From positions 930,001 to 994,000 of the forward strand of contig JBBELK010000011.1 of the NCBI GenBank assembly GCA_037783545.1: a stretch of 64,000 nt of DNA. The letters run 5' to 3'. The notes below the pieces were generated by a model, which saw nothing but the letters and a program-made list of their open reading frames with translations, was not told the origin of the DNA and ran no database searches. A program made the translations under genes and the position numbers. This DNA comes from Henricia sp. BOLD:AAB3569 (lineage: Eukaryota; Echinodermata; Asteroidea; Spinulosida; Echinasteridae). Positions 22,001 through 35,100 of the stretch are shown here, in pieces (position 1 is the stretch's first letter; each line of letters opens with the position of its first letter).

Positions 22001-23134
22001 AGTTGGAAATAGTGATGATCGTGTTGTTGCTGGAGTTCACATAAACCATATACTCAGGTGAGACCCTATTAATTCATGCCAGTTTACAGCTATGATTTAC
22101 AGCTATGTGTTCTTAGCAAGAATAGCAGAACATCAATAAATTGTAATACACATCACATAATTTTGTTTGCACTCTTAACCCTATTATTATAAAGCAAACA
22201 AATTTTGAATTAAGCACATTTTTCTGCTAAACAGCTTCATGAAATTGGCCCCTCTGCGAATCCTCCGTGGAGTTTGAAATTGAATTCAACATATCTTGGT
22301 GATTCCAAGAATTACTCAACTGTTATGCCCAAACATTTCGGGAAGTACTTATGCAGCAACCCATTAGTCCTCAAAACGCCCAAACTGCCCTCCAGCTTTC
22401 TCCTCAAAGCGCCCAAAACCGCCCTTCAGCTTTCTCTAAACCCGCCCTGTATTTCTTCCATGTTCAACTCGGGTGAACATGGAACACACCCTCAATATTG
22501 ATAGGCATGTACTCATAGCTTGAGCTGTCGTCTTTCAGATCTTGTGTTCAGTAAGGGCGGCTACTAATTGACCTTGACAAGGAACATTACTGGGTATACA
22601 CCAATCCGGTAATAAGGTCTTCTTCCCTGTACATCCGCCATAGCTGGGGGGCTTCCACTGAATGAACTGTATGTTTTTGTTGTTGCTGAAGCTGCATTTG
22701 TTTACTTCGAACAAGTTGCGCGTCTTTGTAGGGTTGTGTGCGCGCGAAGGCGGGCGCGTCGCGTGTACGCAACGGCGGGCGCGTCGCGTGTACGCAAAGG
22801 AGGCTCGTTCGTGCATGTAATGGATGAGCGCTTTTCGTTCTAACAGCAACACAAAACGCACAGCCCATGCACTGGACGCCCCCCAGCTATGGCGGATATG
22901 CAGGGAGGAGATCTTAGTTACCGGATTGGTGTATTACCAAAAAGGTTTAAGAAGTAATAAGGCATGCAGCTTGTTACCAGTGAGTGCCATTGTGTTAAAT
23001 AACTGTTATCATTTGTTTGTTACCTAGCTATGCCGATGGCGAACTGACATTGACGTACAAAGGTGGAGCTGTGTGCAGTCACAATGGGTTCCCGCGAACG
23101 TCCGTTATTTCATTCGAATGTAACAAGACTGCAG

Positions 23135-23168
<34 letters not shown>

Positions 23169-26100
23169 TTTCTGGTATTCATACCAAGGATTCCTCAATA
23201 GTGCTCATTGCACTGTCACTCGTAAGCGTGAGGAAACCCATGAAGAATTAGAATTAGAAATGGCCAGAGACACCGGGGAATCCCCTTGCTCTTCACGAAA
23301 GAATGCTCTGGGATCTTTAGAGTGCGTTACCATTACCTAACACACTGGACCAACGGCTTTACATCCCTTCCGAAGGATGGAGCAAGTGTGGTTGAGTGCC
23401 TTGCCCAAGGGCACAGGTACCGCAGCCAGATTCGAACCTGGAACCCCAAATTTGTCACCCATGATTGCGAGTCAATGGCCCTAACCACTCGGCCATGGTG
23501 GTTTGAATATGAAAAACCCTCCCGCAGCATTGTAGTCGAGTACTTTTCGGTATAAACGCTACCGCAGTAGAAATCAGGGGCAGTTTGCGTGCAGTCTACA
23601 CTTTTTTTATCGAGTACTGCTATTCGAGTACGAGTACTTGGAGAGTTGAGTACAGTGCCGAGTCTGAGTATTTTGACTTTCGAGTACTCTCAAAATGGTT
23701 CTTGAGTAGTACACGAGCATTGCTAATTTTGCCTTACAAGGCTGTGAGACAAATATACTGAGCAGCAAAAGAAATGCAAGTTTTTAGTTTAATGAAATTC
23801 TGAGAATTTCTTTTGTAATTAACTTGACATCGAAATATTCACATAATAGCTTCATTATGCATGACTGCATAATTCTGCTTCATTCTGCATGACTGAAAAT
23901 TCCCGCTCTCAGATTGACTGCTTTTTCAATCAAAGAGTAGAGAAAGTTATTTGTTTCTTTTGCTGCTCATATGCAGTATATCTATTCTGTTTTGATTTGT
24001 TTTCCTGATTCATGAGACAAAAATTCAGCATGAATGACAAACCCGTGCAACTTGCTGAGCAAAAATGAATTTAGCTACCAAATAAAAAATGCATTCTCTA
24101 CTTGAATTTCTTTTAACAGACTTGACGAATCATAAGCAAGGAATAGTCCATCCTGTCAAAGGAAATGAGGATCTAAATAAAACGGCACAAATTTAACATG
24201 ATTTTTGTGGGTGTGTTCTTTCCAGGTGTTGGAATCGCCCGACATTGAAACCAAAATTCACCTAATCATCAGCGCATACAACATGTACAAACTGTATGGG
24301 CAGAAAATCGCGTGATTGTTGTGATGCAATGCATATTGACCTATGCATGTGGGCGCTGTCTGCTAGCTCTGTTGTGATTGGTCGGTGGGTTCAGCTTGAT
24401 TGACAGGTCGGAACTATGCATTGCTCCATCCTTGGCAATAACGCCAATTGTAACCGTTTTCTAATCTTTTGATCCATCTTTAAAACTGACCTTTCTCTCT
24501 TCTTCAGGGTTTTCATTCGATTTAAGCCGCCTTACGTCATCCAAGTATGACGTGCCTGTACGAGACTACACATACTCCATCAATTCAGCATGAATGACAA
24601 ACCCGTGCAACTTGCTGAGCAAAAATGAATTTAGCTACCAAATAAAAAATGCATTCTCTACTTGAATTTCTTTTAACAGACTTGACGAATCATAAGCAAG
24701 GAATAGTCCATCCTGTCAAAGGAAATGAGGATCTAAATAAAACGGCACAAATTTAACATGATTTTTGTTGGTGTGTTCTTTCCAGGCGTTGGCAATCCTA
24801 CATACGTCACAAAGACAGAATGCACATATTTCTTTGAATGGAGAACACAGTACGCCTGTTTGGACCACGCCGTGGGCAAGAGCTGTCACATCGACTTCGG
24901 CGGAAGTCACTATGACCTCTCGCCCCTAGTGCGCGAGGTCGGGTCGAATTGGCAAGCGCTGGATGGTCAGCATGAGCACTCGGAAAACTCAGAGGGGGAG
25001 TACTTCATCAATATTTGTGCGGAGATTTTGTCCGATAGCCAACATGAATTGAAAGATTGCGTGGGAAAATCAGCTGCATGTTTCATAGGTAGATTGTCAT
25101 GCATTTGTTTAAAGCGGGCCTCCCACTATGCGATATTTGCCACGAATTAGGTACGATTAGCTACAATTTGGTTACGATTGTGTATAGGGTATACACAAGC
25201 GTAGCTAATCGTACCGAATCGTGGGGAATTCGTGGCCAAAATCGCACAGTGGGAGGCCCGCTTAAGGGCCAAGTTTGTTTTCAGAAGTCCCGTTTTAGGC
25301 TTAAGTCCAATTTTTAAAAGTTTGGTTTCAATCTGCGATTTGAATTGTTCATGTTTTACTAACCACAAATAAAACTATCCCGTTGTTCTTCATACTGTTA
25401 CAATTGTATATAATTTCCATGATAAAAAGTCATCTGTTTTTAATCTTCAGATCACGACAAGAACGTAAAAAGTCTAGGAAAGTACACAGAGTCTCCGGCT
25501 TTTACGAACGGTCACATCACCCTGACATACTCTAATGGTAGCAACTGTAATGGAAAAGCAAAGACCATTATTACATTCATATGTGCCTACGGTGAGTGTT
25601 AATATTACAGAGTGTTAGTTGAAGTTATTTCAAGTCCGTCGCAAGTCCTCACAAGTCCACCACAAGTACATCACAATCACCACAATCACCGCAAGTCCTC
25701 ATAAGTTCAGATGTCCCTGCAAGTCCTCACATATCTACAAGTCCCCGCTGCGAGTCCTCGTGTGTCAATCACAAGTCCCCGCTGCGAGTCCTCGTGTGTC
25801 AATCACAAGTCCCCGCTGCGAGTCCTCGTGTGTTAATCACAAGTCCCCGCTGCGAGTCCTCGTGTGTCAATCACAAGTCCCCGCTGCAAGTCCTCGTGTG
25901 TCAATCACAAGTCCCCGCTGCAAGTCCTCGTGTGTCAATCACAAGTCCCCGCTGCAAGTCCTCGTGTGTCAATCACAAGTCCCCGCTGCGAGTCCTCGTG
26001 TGTCAATCAAAAGTCCCCGCTGCAAGTCCTCGTGTGTCAATCACAAGTCCCCGCTTCAAGTCCTCGTGTGTCAATCACAAGTCCCCGCTGCAAGTCCTCG

Positions 26101-29100
26101 TGTGTCAATCACAAGTCCTTGAAAATCCCCACAAGTCCATTACAAGTCTATAGCAAGGCCCTACCGGTAATTTTCAATGCTCCATAATTAATGTTTTGTC
26201 TGCCTTGTTTGCAGGAGGTCGTGAGTTCGAATCCCACCCGAGCACGCTATGAGGTTTTCATGGTGTCTCAGGAGGGCACTGAGTATGCAGTGCTAATATA
26301 CGTCGGGTAGGGGCAAAACAACATGCATTCTCAAGCTAAATCAATTACTAATGTTTTGTATGTTTTCCTAGGTGATTTGGAAAGCGCGCCGTCATTCGTC
26401 CGTAAATCCATTGATGATTGTCTGTACGAGTTTGAATGGCGCACGGCCGCCGCTTGTCCATTGGGCCACAAATGGGGCACCGACTGCCGTGTTTTTGACG
26501 ACGATGCCGGTAAGTTCATTGGACTGATTTCAGTTTTTTCATTGTTTTGTGGGGTACTGTGGCCGAGTGGTTTAGGTCATTGATTTACAACAGCAGCGGA
26601 AACTTAGTGTTGCCGGTTTGATACCCGGTCGTGATACCTGTGCCCTTAAGCAAGGCACTCAACCACAATGCATAGTTCCGAGATTGCCCAGTTAACCCCG
26701 CCCCTTAGATATTGTTGCTATGTGCTCACAAGCCATCGCAAAAAAATTGCGAGACTACGTACAAAGCAACGAGACTCGGCATGGAAAGCACAGATTCATT
26801 GGAGAAAACTCAAAGGTATTTATGTTTTAGGGTCGACAGTTACCGTAGCACACACTGAGCGAAGGGCTAGTAATGCAGGGATGACATATGTTCATAAAAA
26901 TGCGCTTTCCTACCTTTGAACAGCGAATCGCCCGACATTGAAACCAAAATTCACCTAATCATCAGCGCATACAACATGTACAAACTGTATGGCAGAAAAT
27001 CGCGTGATTGTTGTGATGCAATGCATATTGACCTATGCATGTGGGCGCTGTCTGCTAGCTCTGTTGTGATTAATTGGTGGGTTCAGCTTGATTGACAGGT
27101 CGGAACTATGCATTGCTCCATCCTTGGCAATAACGCCATTTGTAACCGTTTTCTAATCTTTTGATCCATCTTTAAAACTGACCTTTCTCTCTTCTTCAGG
27201 GTTTTCATTCGATTTAAGCCGCCTTACGTCATCCAAGTATGACGTGCCTGAACGAGACTACACATACTCCATCAATGTGTGCGCAGCAGTGAGCGGGACT
27301 TTATGCAACGAGGGCAGTATTCAGGACGTTGCAGTGTGCCAAGTTGAAACCACGTCTCCAACAAAGTACGAGTCTTTGTAGTTAAATCTTTTCCTGAGAT
27401 CAATGAAAGCTAGCGTTTAATACCAACTGGCACATAGTAGCTTGCCAAATGTATACTATTAAAGGCCCAGTGGATCATTTGCAATGACCCCAAAAAGTAA
27501 TCGACGAGTTTACAGGGGAAAAGTTCTGAAAGTAAAGATTGAATTAATAGCAACTACCCAATGAAAGGTTTCCGCTCAAAATTATATAATTTTACCAGAA
27601 AATAAGAAGTTGATAGTTATTCGAATATCTATGTTAATTGATCCCATTCCTGTAATTGGCGGTTCTTCCGCTGTTGGATGTGGTGAATAAATAAATTCAA
27701 ACTGACGACATTGCATACCACATAGGAGATGTGTCTCAGTTAATTTCATAAAAATGTCAAAAGTCAAAATTGACAACATTTTTTGTTTTGTCCCTGTTTT
27801 CCTAGGGACCATTGGAGCCTTGGGAAGGTCAACACTTCGCTGGAATACTTTGACGGAATCATCAAATTAACGTATCTAAATGGAGATGCATACAGTAGAC
27901 AAGGGGATGAAGAACCAAGGAAACGAAGGGTATGCCGCCCCCATTTCCAACCTCCGCACAAAAGAAAGAGTGCGCAAACAAAATAAGTCAGAAATATTGT
28001 ATTTGGGTAATTCCCAAAATTAGGGGTCCAAAATTGTTGGTGTCCCAGTTATGTACGACACTCTGCTTCAAAAATCACCACTCATGATCACAGATTCTCA
28101 GTAATGGACTGTGGCCTGTGATTATAGGGGGCAGCATCATTTTCTTTAATATTTTGTTCTCCGATTCCTGAAAAATATTCAAAACAAAGGACCATAAAGG
28201 CTTATAATTTGTTCCATGGTATTGAATAGGAGTTTGGTGTCCCGGGTTACCTACGCCAAGGAAAATTGGCTGTAGAATGAGTTTGCATTAACCTTGGTGC
28301 CATATCTACAGACAGACATTAAATTTAAGTGGCATTTGTTGAAATAAAACTAATTATTTTCTACTAGGAAACCACTTTCAATCACTAAAAACACTTGGAA
28401 ATCTTAAAAAGCGTGTCACACTTTTGGACCCCTAATTTTGAGAATTACCCATTTTCAGGAAAAAAAGGAAGGCCTAGATTTGAAACCACGACTTGCATGA
28501 CACGATACTATAAATGAACCATGAAAACCAAGTGTGTCCATTCGAGTTTAAGTCTGTTTTTTGTTGGTGGTGATGGACATTACTAGAATAATGTATTGAG
28601 CTTATGCCAATGACGTCATTTTGGGAGTAAACAATGCCGCGTCGTTGTGGAAGCAATGTGCGTGCGCGTTGTGTGTGTCCATGAGGCTCCCATTGGTGAA
28701 CTAAACCGCGTTACGCCCACCAGAGACACACACAACGCACATGCACATTGCTTCCACAACGACGCTGCATTATTTGACTCCCAAAATGGCATATTCGCAC
28801 GGGTTCAAAAGGGGTCAATACGGTACTGTACATTAGCTACTTTGCTCGGTCGTGCTCCCTTGCAACATCGAGAAAAAAAAATTGATGTGTAGGGAAAACC
28901 TGAGGAAGTATACCACTGTGCCTCACAGCTCGGCTGGTAGAGCATCAGCCCGGTGTGTCAGAGGTCTTGGGGAAAACCTGAGGGAGTGTACCGCTGTGTC
29001 TCATAGCTCAGCTGGTAGAGCATCTGCCTGGTGTGTTAGAGGTCTTTGGGGAAACCTGATGGAGTATACCACTGTGCCTCATAGCTCAGCTGGTAGAGCA

Positions 29101-32100
29101 TCTGCCCGGTGTGTCAGAGTCGGGGAAACCTGAGGGAGTATACCACTGTGCCTTATAGCTCAGCTGGTAGAACATCTGCCCAGTGTGTCAGATGTCTTGG
29201 GGAAAACCTGAGGGAGTATACCACTGTGCCTTATCATAGCTCAGCTGGTAGAGCATCTGTCTGGTGTGTCAAAGGTCTTGGGGGGTGGGGGAACCTGAGG
29301 AAGTATACCACTGTGCCTTACAGCTCGGCTGGTAGAGCATCTTCCCGGTGAGTCAGAGGTCTCCTGTTCAAATCCCGATAAGGCCTGTATGATTTGTCTC
29401 ATCCCAAGTTTGGTTGTTTCATTTCTATAGAATACTATAATGAATTTGTTTTACCAATTTCCACTGATTTATTCACTTTCGATTTTCCACGCAGACGGAG
29501 ATCGCCTTTCTGTGTGCCCCAGACCAAAACCCCGGCAAACCGGTGTTTATCTCAGAGGCTAGCAATGCGTATCTCTTTAACTGGTACACGAAATACGCAT
29601 GTCCCGAGGAACCCATTGAGTGTGTGGTCACCGATGATACAACACATGAACAATATGACTTGTCTAGGTAAGAGTTTTATATGAAGTAAAAAATTATTGC
29701 GTCGGTTGAAACGATTTTGAGTGGAAGTAGTTTTGCCCATTCACGACGCGGTATGCACTACATACTTAATACGTTTCCAGAGAACGAGCTAAAAATAACT
29801 TGGCCTGTTTGGGTGGGACTCGAACCCGCAACCTTCTGTATACTAGGCAGACATCTTGTTTTAAGAAGAGTTTTGTTTTAAAGGCCCACTGTACCGTAGC
29901 ATTTATAATGACCCAAAATATTTACTTCACGGCTTTACAAGAAAAAAACTAACTCAGAGTATTGATGGTAACAAACACCGCATGAATTGATAGACCGTAT
30001 CCAATAGCTGCCATCTTGTAGGGCAGCTTTTTATATTTAAATTGGTCAACAATGTACAGTGAAATTTGTCTATAGTGGCCACGGGACCCTAAAAAAATGG
30101 CCACTTGAAGAGGTGGCCTCTTTATAATGTTTCTTAAGTATTATACACATGGCATTTGGGACCAAAGGTGGGTGGCCACTATATGCAGGTGGCCTGTTTA
30201 TCAAGGTGGCCTTAATAGCAGGTTTCACTGTAAGTACACAATGTACAACCATGTACATGCATGTCCTCAAGGAACAAAGAAACTACTCTACAAGATGGCA
30301 GCTATTTGATACGGTCTATTTGAGCTGTGCTTTTTGTTTTTTCTTCACAGCTTGTCTAAATCCTTGGAGGAAGACAACTGGTCATTCGTAGACGACTCGG
30401 ATGCCCAAGGAAATCGCAAGAAGTATTACATCAATGTTTGCCGGCCCATCAACCCGGTCAAGGGTTGTGGCGCATTCGCTGGAGTCTGTGAGACGGTGTT
30501 TCAAAATGGCAAGGTACGAAGATGAAATCATTGTCGCAATAGAGTGCTGAACTGAAAACCTCGCCCTTTGTGTGTTGCCAAGGTTACTGGGTCTACACAA
30601 AAACCAGTGAACTGTTTCCCTGTGCTTTAGCAATGGACGTTTCAGATTACCAGTGAATGTTTAGACTCAATAAATCTGGGCAGCTGATGTCGCACTTTAG
30701 TAGTCTATGTGGTACTGTGCTTTGTCGACCCGAGTGATATTTGGGGTGCTGTTAGGGGGAATGCCACAATCTAAGTGCTGATAGGGTTGTGCGCCTTGAC
30801 CTGGTAGCCACCTAGTTGAAGTGAAATGGTTCTGGTGATTCCCTGATGGCAGCGGTAATAATGGCAACAGCGCCAGGAGTACCCTGTAGGGGGAATGCCA
30901 CAATCTAACTGCTGATAGGGTTGTGCGCCTTGGCCAGGCAGCCACCTAGTTGAAGTGAAATGGTTCTGGTGATTCCCTGATGGCAGCGGTAATAATGGCA
31001 ACAGCGCCAGGAGTACCCTGTAGGGGGAATGCCACAATCTAAGTGCTGATAGGGTTGTGCGCCTTGACCTGGTAGCCACCTAGTTGAAGTGAAATGGTTC
31101 TGGTGATTCCCTGATGGCAGCGGTAATAATGGCAACAGCGCCAGGAGTACCCTGTAGGAGGAATGCCACAATCTAACTGCTGATAGGGTTGTGCGCCTTG
31201 GCCAGGTAGCCACCTAGTTGAAGTGAAATGGTTCTGTTGGTTTTCCTGATGGCAGCGGTAATAATGGCAACAGCGCCAGGAGTACCCTGTAGGAGGAATG
31301 CCACAATCTAACTGCTGATAGGGTTGTGCGCCTTGGCCAGGTAGCCACCTAGTTGAAGTGAAATGGTTCTGGTGATTTCCTGATGGCAGTGATAATAATG
31401 GCAACAACGCCAGGAGTACCCTGTAGGGGGAATGCCACAATCTAACTGCTGATAGGGTTGTGCGCCTTGGCTGGGTAGCCACCTAGTTGAAGTGAAATGG
31501 TTCTGGTGATTTCCTGATGGCAGTGATAATAATGGCAACAACGCCAGGAGCACCCTGTAGGGGGAATGCCACAATCTAAGTGCTGATAGGGTTGTGCGCC
31601 TTGGCCAGGTAGCCACCTAGTTAAAGCGAAATGGTTCTGGTGATTCCCTGATGGCAGTGGTAATAATGGCAACAGTGCCAGGAGTACCCTGTAGGGGGAA
31701 TGCCACAATCTAAGTGCTAATAGGGTTGTACGCCTTGGCCAGGTAGCCACCTAGTTGAAGCGAAATGGTTCTGGTGATTCCCTGATGGCAGTGATAATAA
31801 TGGCAACAGTGCCAGGAGTACCCTGTAGGGGGAATGCCACAATCTAAGTGCTGATAGGGTTGTGGGCCTTGGCCAGGTACATGTAGCCACCTAGTTGAAG
31901 TGAAATGATTCTGGTGATTCCCTGATGGCAGTGATAATAATGGCAACCGTGCCAGGAGTACCCTGTAGGGGGAATGCCACAATCTAACTGCTGATAGGGT
32001 TGTGTGCCTTGGCCAGGTAGCCACCTAGTTGAAGCAAAATGGTTCTGGTGATTCCCTGATGGCAGCGGTAATAATGGCAACAGCGTCAGGAGTACCCTGT

Positions 32101-35100
32101 AGGGGGAATGCCACAATCTAACTGCTGATAGGGTTGTGGGCCTTGGCCAGGTAGCCACCTAGTTGAAGCAAAATGGTTCTGGTGATTCCCTGATGGCAGC
32201 GATAATAATGGCAACAGTGCCAGGAGTATCCTGTAGGGGGAATGCCACAATCTAACTGCTGATAGGGTTGTGCGCTTTGGCCAGGTAGCCACCTAGTTGA
32301 AGTGAAATGGTTCTGGTGATTCCCTGATGGCAGTGATAATAATGGCAACTGTGCCAGGAGTATCCTGTAGGGGGAATGCCACAATCTAAGTGCTGATAGG
32401 GTTGTGCGCCTTGGCCAGGTAGCTACCTAGTTGAAGTGAAATGGTTCTGGTGATTCCCTGATGGCAGCGGTAATAATGGCAACAGTGCCAGGAGTATCCT
32501 GTAGGGGGAATGCCACAATCTAACTGCTGATAGGGTTGTGGGCCTTGGCCAGGTAGCCACCTAGTTGAAGCAAAATGGTTCTGGTGATTCCCTGATGGCA
32601 GCGATAATAATGGCAACAGTGCCAGGAGTATCCTGTAGGGGGAATGCCACAATCTAACTGCTGATAGGGTTGTGTGCCTTGGCCAGGTAGCCACCTAGTT
32701 GAAGTGAAATGGTTCTGGTGATTCCCTGATGGCAGTGATAATAATGGCAACAGTGCCAGGAGTATCCTGTAGGGGGAATGCCACAATCTAAGTGCTGATA
32801 GGGTTGTGCGCCTTGGCCAGGTAGCTACCTAGTTGAAGTGAAATGGTTCTGGTGATTCCCTGATGGCAGCGGTAATAATGGCAACAGTGCCAGGAGTACC
32901 CTGTAGGGGGAATGCCACAATCTAACTGCTGATAGGGTTGTGGGCCTTGGCCAGGCAGCCACCTAGTTGAAGTGAAATGGTTCTGGTGATTCCCTGATGG
33001 CAGTGATAATAATGGCAACAGCGCCAGGAGCACCCTGTAGGGGAGAATGCCACAATCTAACTGCTGATAGGGTTGTGCGCCTTGGCCAGGCAGCCACCTA
33101 GTTGAAGTGAAATGGTTCTGGTGATTCCCTGATGGCAGCGGTAACAATGGCAACAGTGCCAGGAGTACCTTGTAGGGGGAATGCCACAATCTAACTGCTG
33201 ATAGGGTTGTGGGCCTTGGCCTGGTAGCCACCTATTTGAAGTGAAATGGTTCTGGTGATTCCCTGATGGCAGCGGTAATAATGGCAACAGCGTCAGGACT
33301 ACCCTGTAGGGGGAATGCCACAATCTAACTGCTGATAGGGTTGTGGGCCTTGGCCAGGCAGCCACCTAGTTGAAGTGAAATGGTTCTGGTGATTCCCTGA
33401 TGGCAGTGATAATAATGGCAACAGCGCCAGGATCAGTACCCTGTAGGGGGAATGCCACAATCTAAGTACTGATAGGGTTGTGCGCCTTGGCCAGGCAGCC
33501 ACCTAGTTGAAGTGAAATGGTTCTGGTGATTCCCTGATGGCAGTGATAATAATGGCAACAGTGCCAGGAGTACCCTGTAGGGGGAATGCCACAATATAAT
33601 TGCTGATAGGGTTAGAGTACCTTGTAGAGTAGACATATGTGTTATACAAGAATCCACCATTAACCAGTAAATGCCAGGATTATTTGTAGGCCCAGGTTTG
33701 TTTTAGTTAAAGAACTCACTAACTATGCACGGTAAAGTATTGTTGCACTGTCACTGTACATCCCATTTCCCTCAAGTTTAGACGTCAAACGCAGTAACAA
33801 ATTACCCCTAATCGTGTTTACTAGTCGTATGTTACACCAATGCAGAATTCATGGCGTGCTTACGCATTCGTCAATGTAACCATAAGGAAAGGTTTAATTT
33901 AACCTGTGTTCACACGCTGTTTTAACAGGAGGTGGAGAGCGTGAAATCCATGGGTGTACCCAAGACTAAGCCAATCATTGAGAGCTCGGGTCACCTGCTA
34001 CTGACGTACGAAAACGGCAGTGATTGCAACGGAGGCAAAGTGCAGAGTAGAATTCACTTCAGCTGTCGCAAGGGAGCTTTGGTAAAGAGAGACTTGGAAT
34101 ACAGGGGCCGATTGCAATAAAGAAAGTTGAGATGTCTTGAGACATCTTAACTAAGACATAAACTGCTTTTGTCGTGCAACAAAAAATGTTTCTTTTGCGG
34201 TTCAGTGTTTTAAAAAAATGCCGTAACTTGCATCTTGAGACACATAAAACTTAGGACACCTAAATTAAGTTATGACATATGATGTGTCTTAGACATAAGA
34301 CCGTTATATTGCAATCCACCCTAGACCTTTGCTTAAATGACCTTTGCCCAAAAATTGTAATCGGCTATTTTACCAACTGTCCAATGCAATGATACCGCCC
34401 AAGATGATATATTTTTATATTAAAGAACTGAAGATTTTTATATTAACGATAACTGAAGATTAATTGTGTGTGATTAATTTTGTGTGTAATTAATTAAAGT
34501 GTGTGGGCACATTTATGTTTTACATCGGTGCACTCATGTGAACGAGACTAGGCCCCTGACTACCATGGTATTATGGCTTTGTTTTCCATGCTAGGGAACC
34601 AGCCTAAATAGGCTAGGGAATAGGACATTGTCTTCTCACTATTTCTTGAAAGCATGGATGAGATACTGAGCTGACTTATGGGTCTTTCTATAAATTAGGG
34701 GTCCAAAAGTGTGACATTTAGTGTCCCCCGTTACACCTGATATGTGTTATTTTTCGTACAAAAATCATTAAAATGGATTTTAAACCATTTTTTATGAATT
34801 GTACTTTATGTACTCACTCTTTGAGATGGAAAGTATTTAAAGAATGTGTCCTGAATTTACAAAAACGAGATGTAAAATGTAACGGGGGACACCAACATTG
34901 GACCCCTAATTTATAGAAAGACCCATATACACAGATCGGTTTTTATCATACACATCCTCAATCATACAAAGAGAGAAAGGTGTTTGTAACAGTTTTTAAT
35001 CCCCATAAACTATCTTTAAATTGTTTTGGTTGTACAGGGAAGCTCACCACGACTTTTAGAGAAGGTTAATGACTGCGTATACTCCTTCATATGGGAGACG

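Noticed and set aside
25741-26117. CRISPR-like regular repeats
   Set aside because: Repeats are contiguous without unique spacers, in an animal intron.
25619-26187. Overlapping plus-strand ORFs rich in repeated CVNHKSPL-type peptides
   Set aside because: Produced by the 34-bp minisatellite. All three frames are open and repetitive.
30697-33660. Series of overlapping minus-strand ORFs with similar proteins
   Set aside because: They are read-throughs of the 134-bp minisatellite in rotating frames. No start context or splice signals, and they lie within an intron of a well-supported gene on the other strand.
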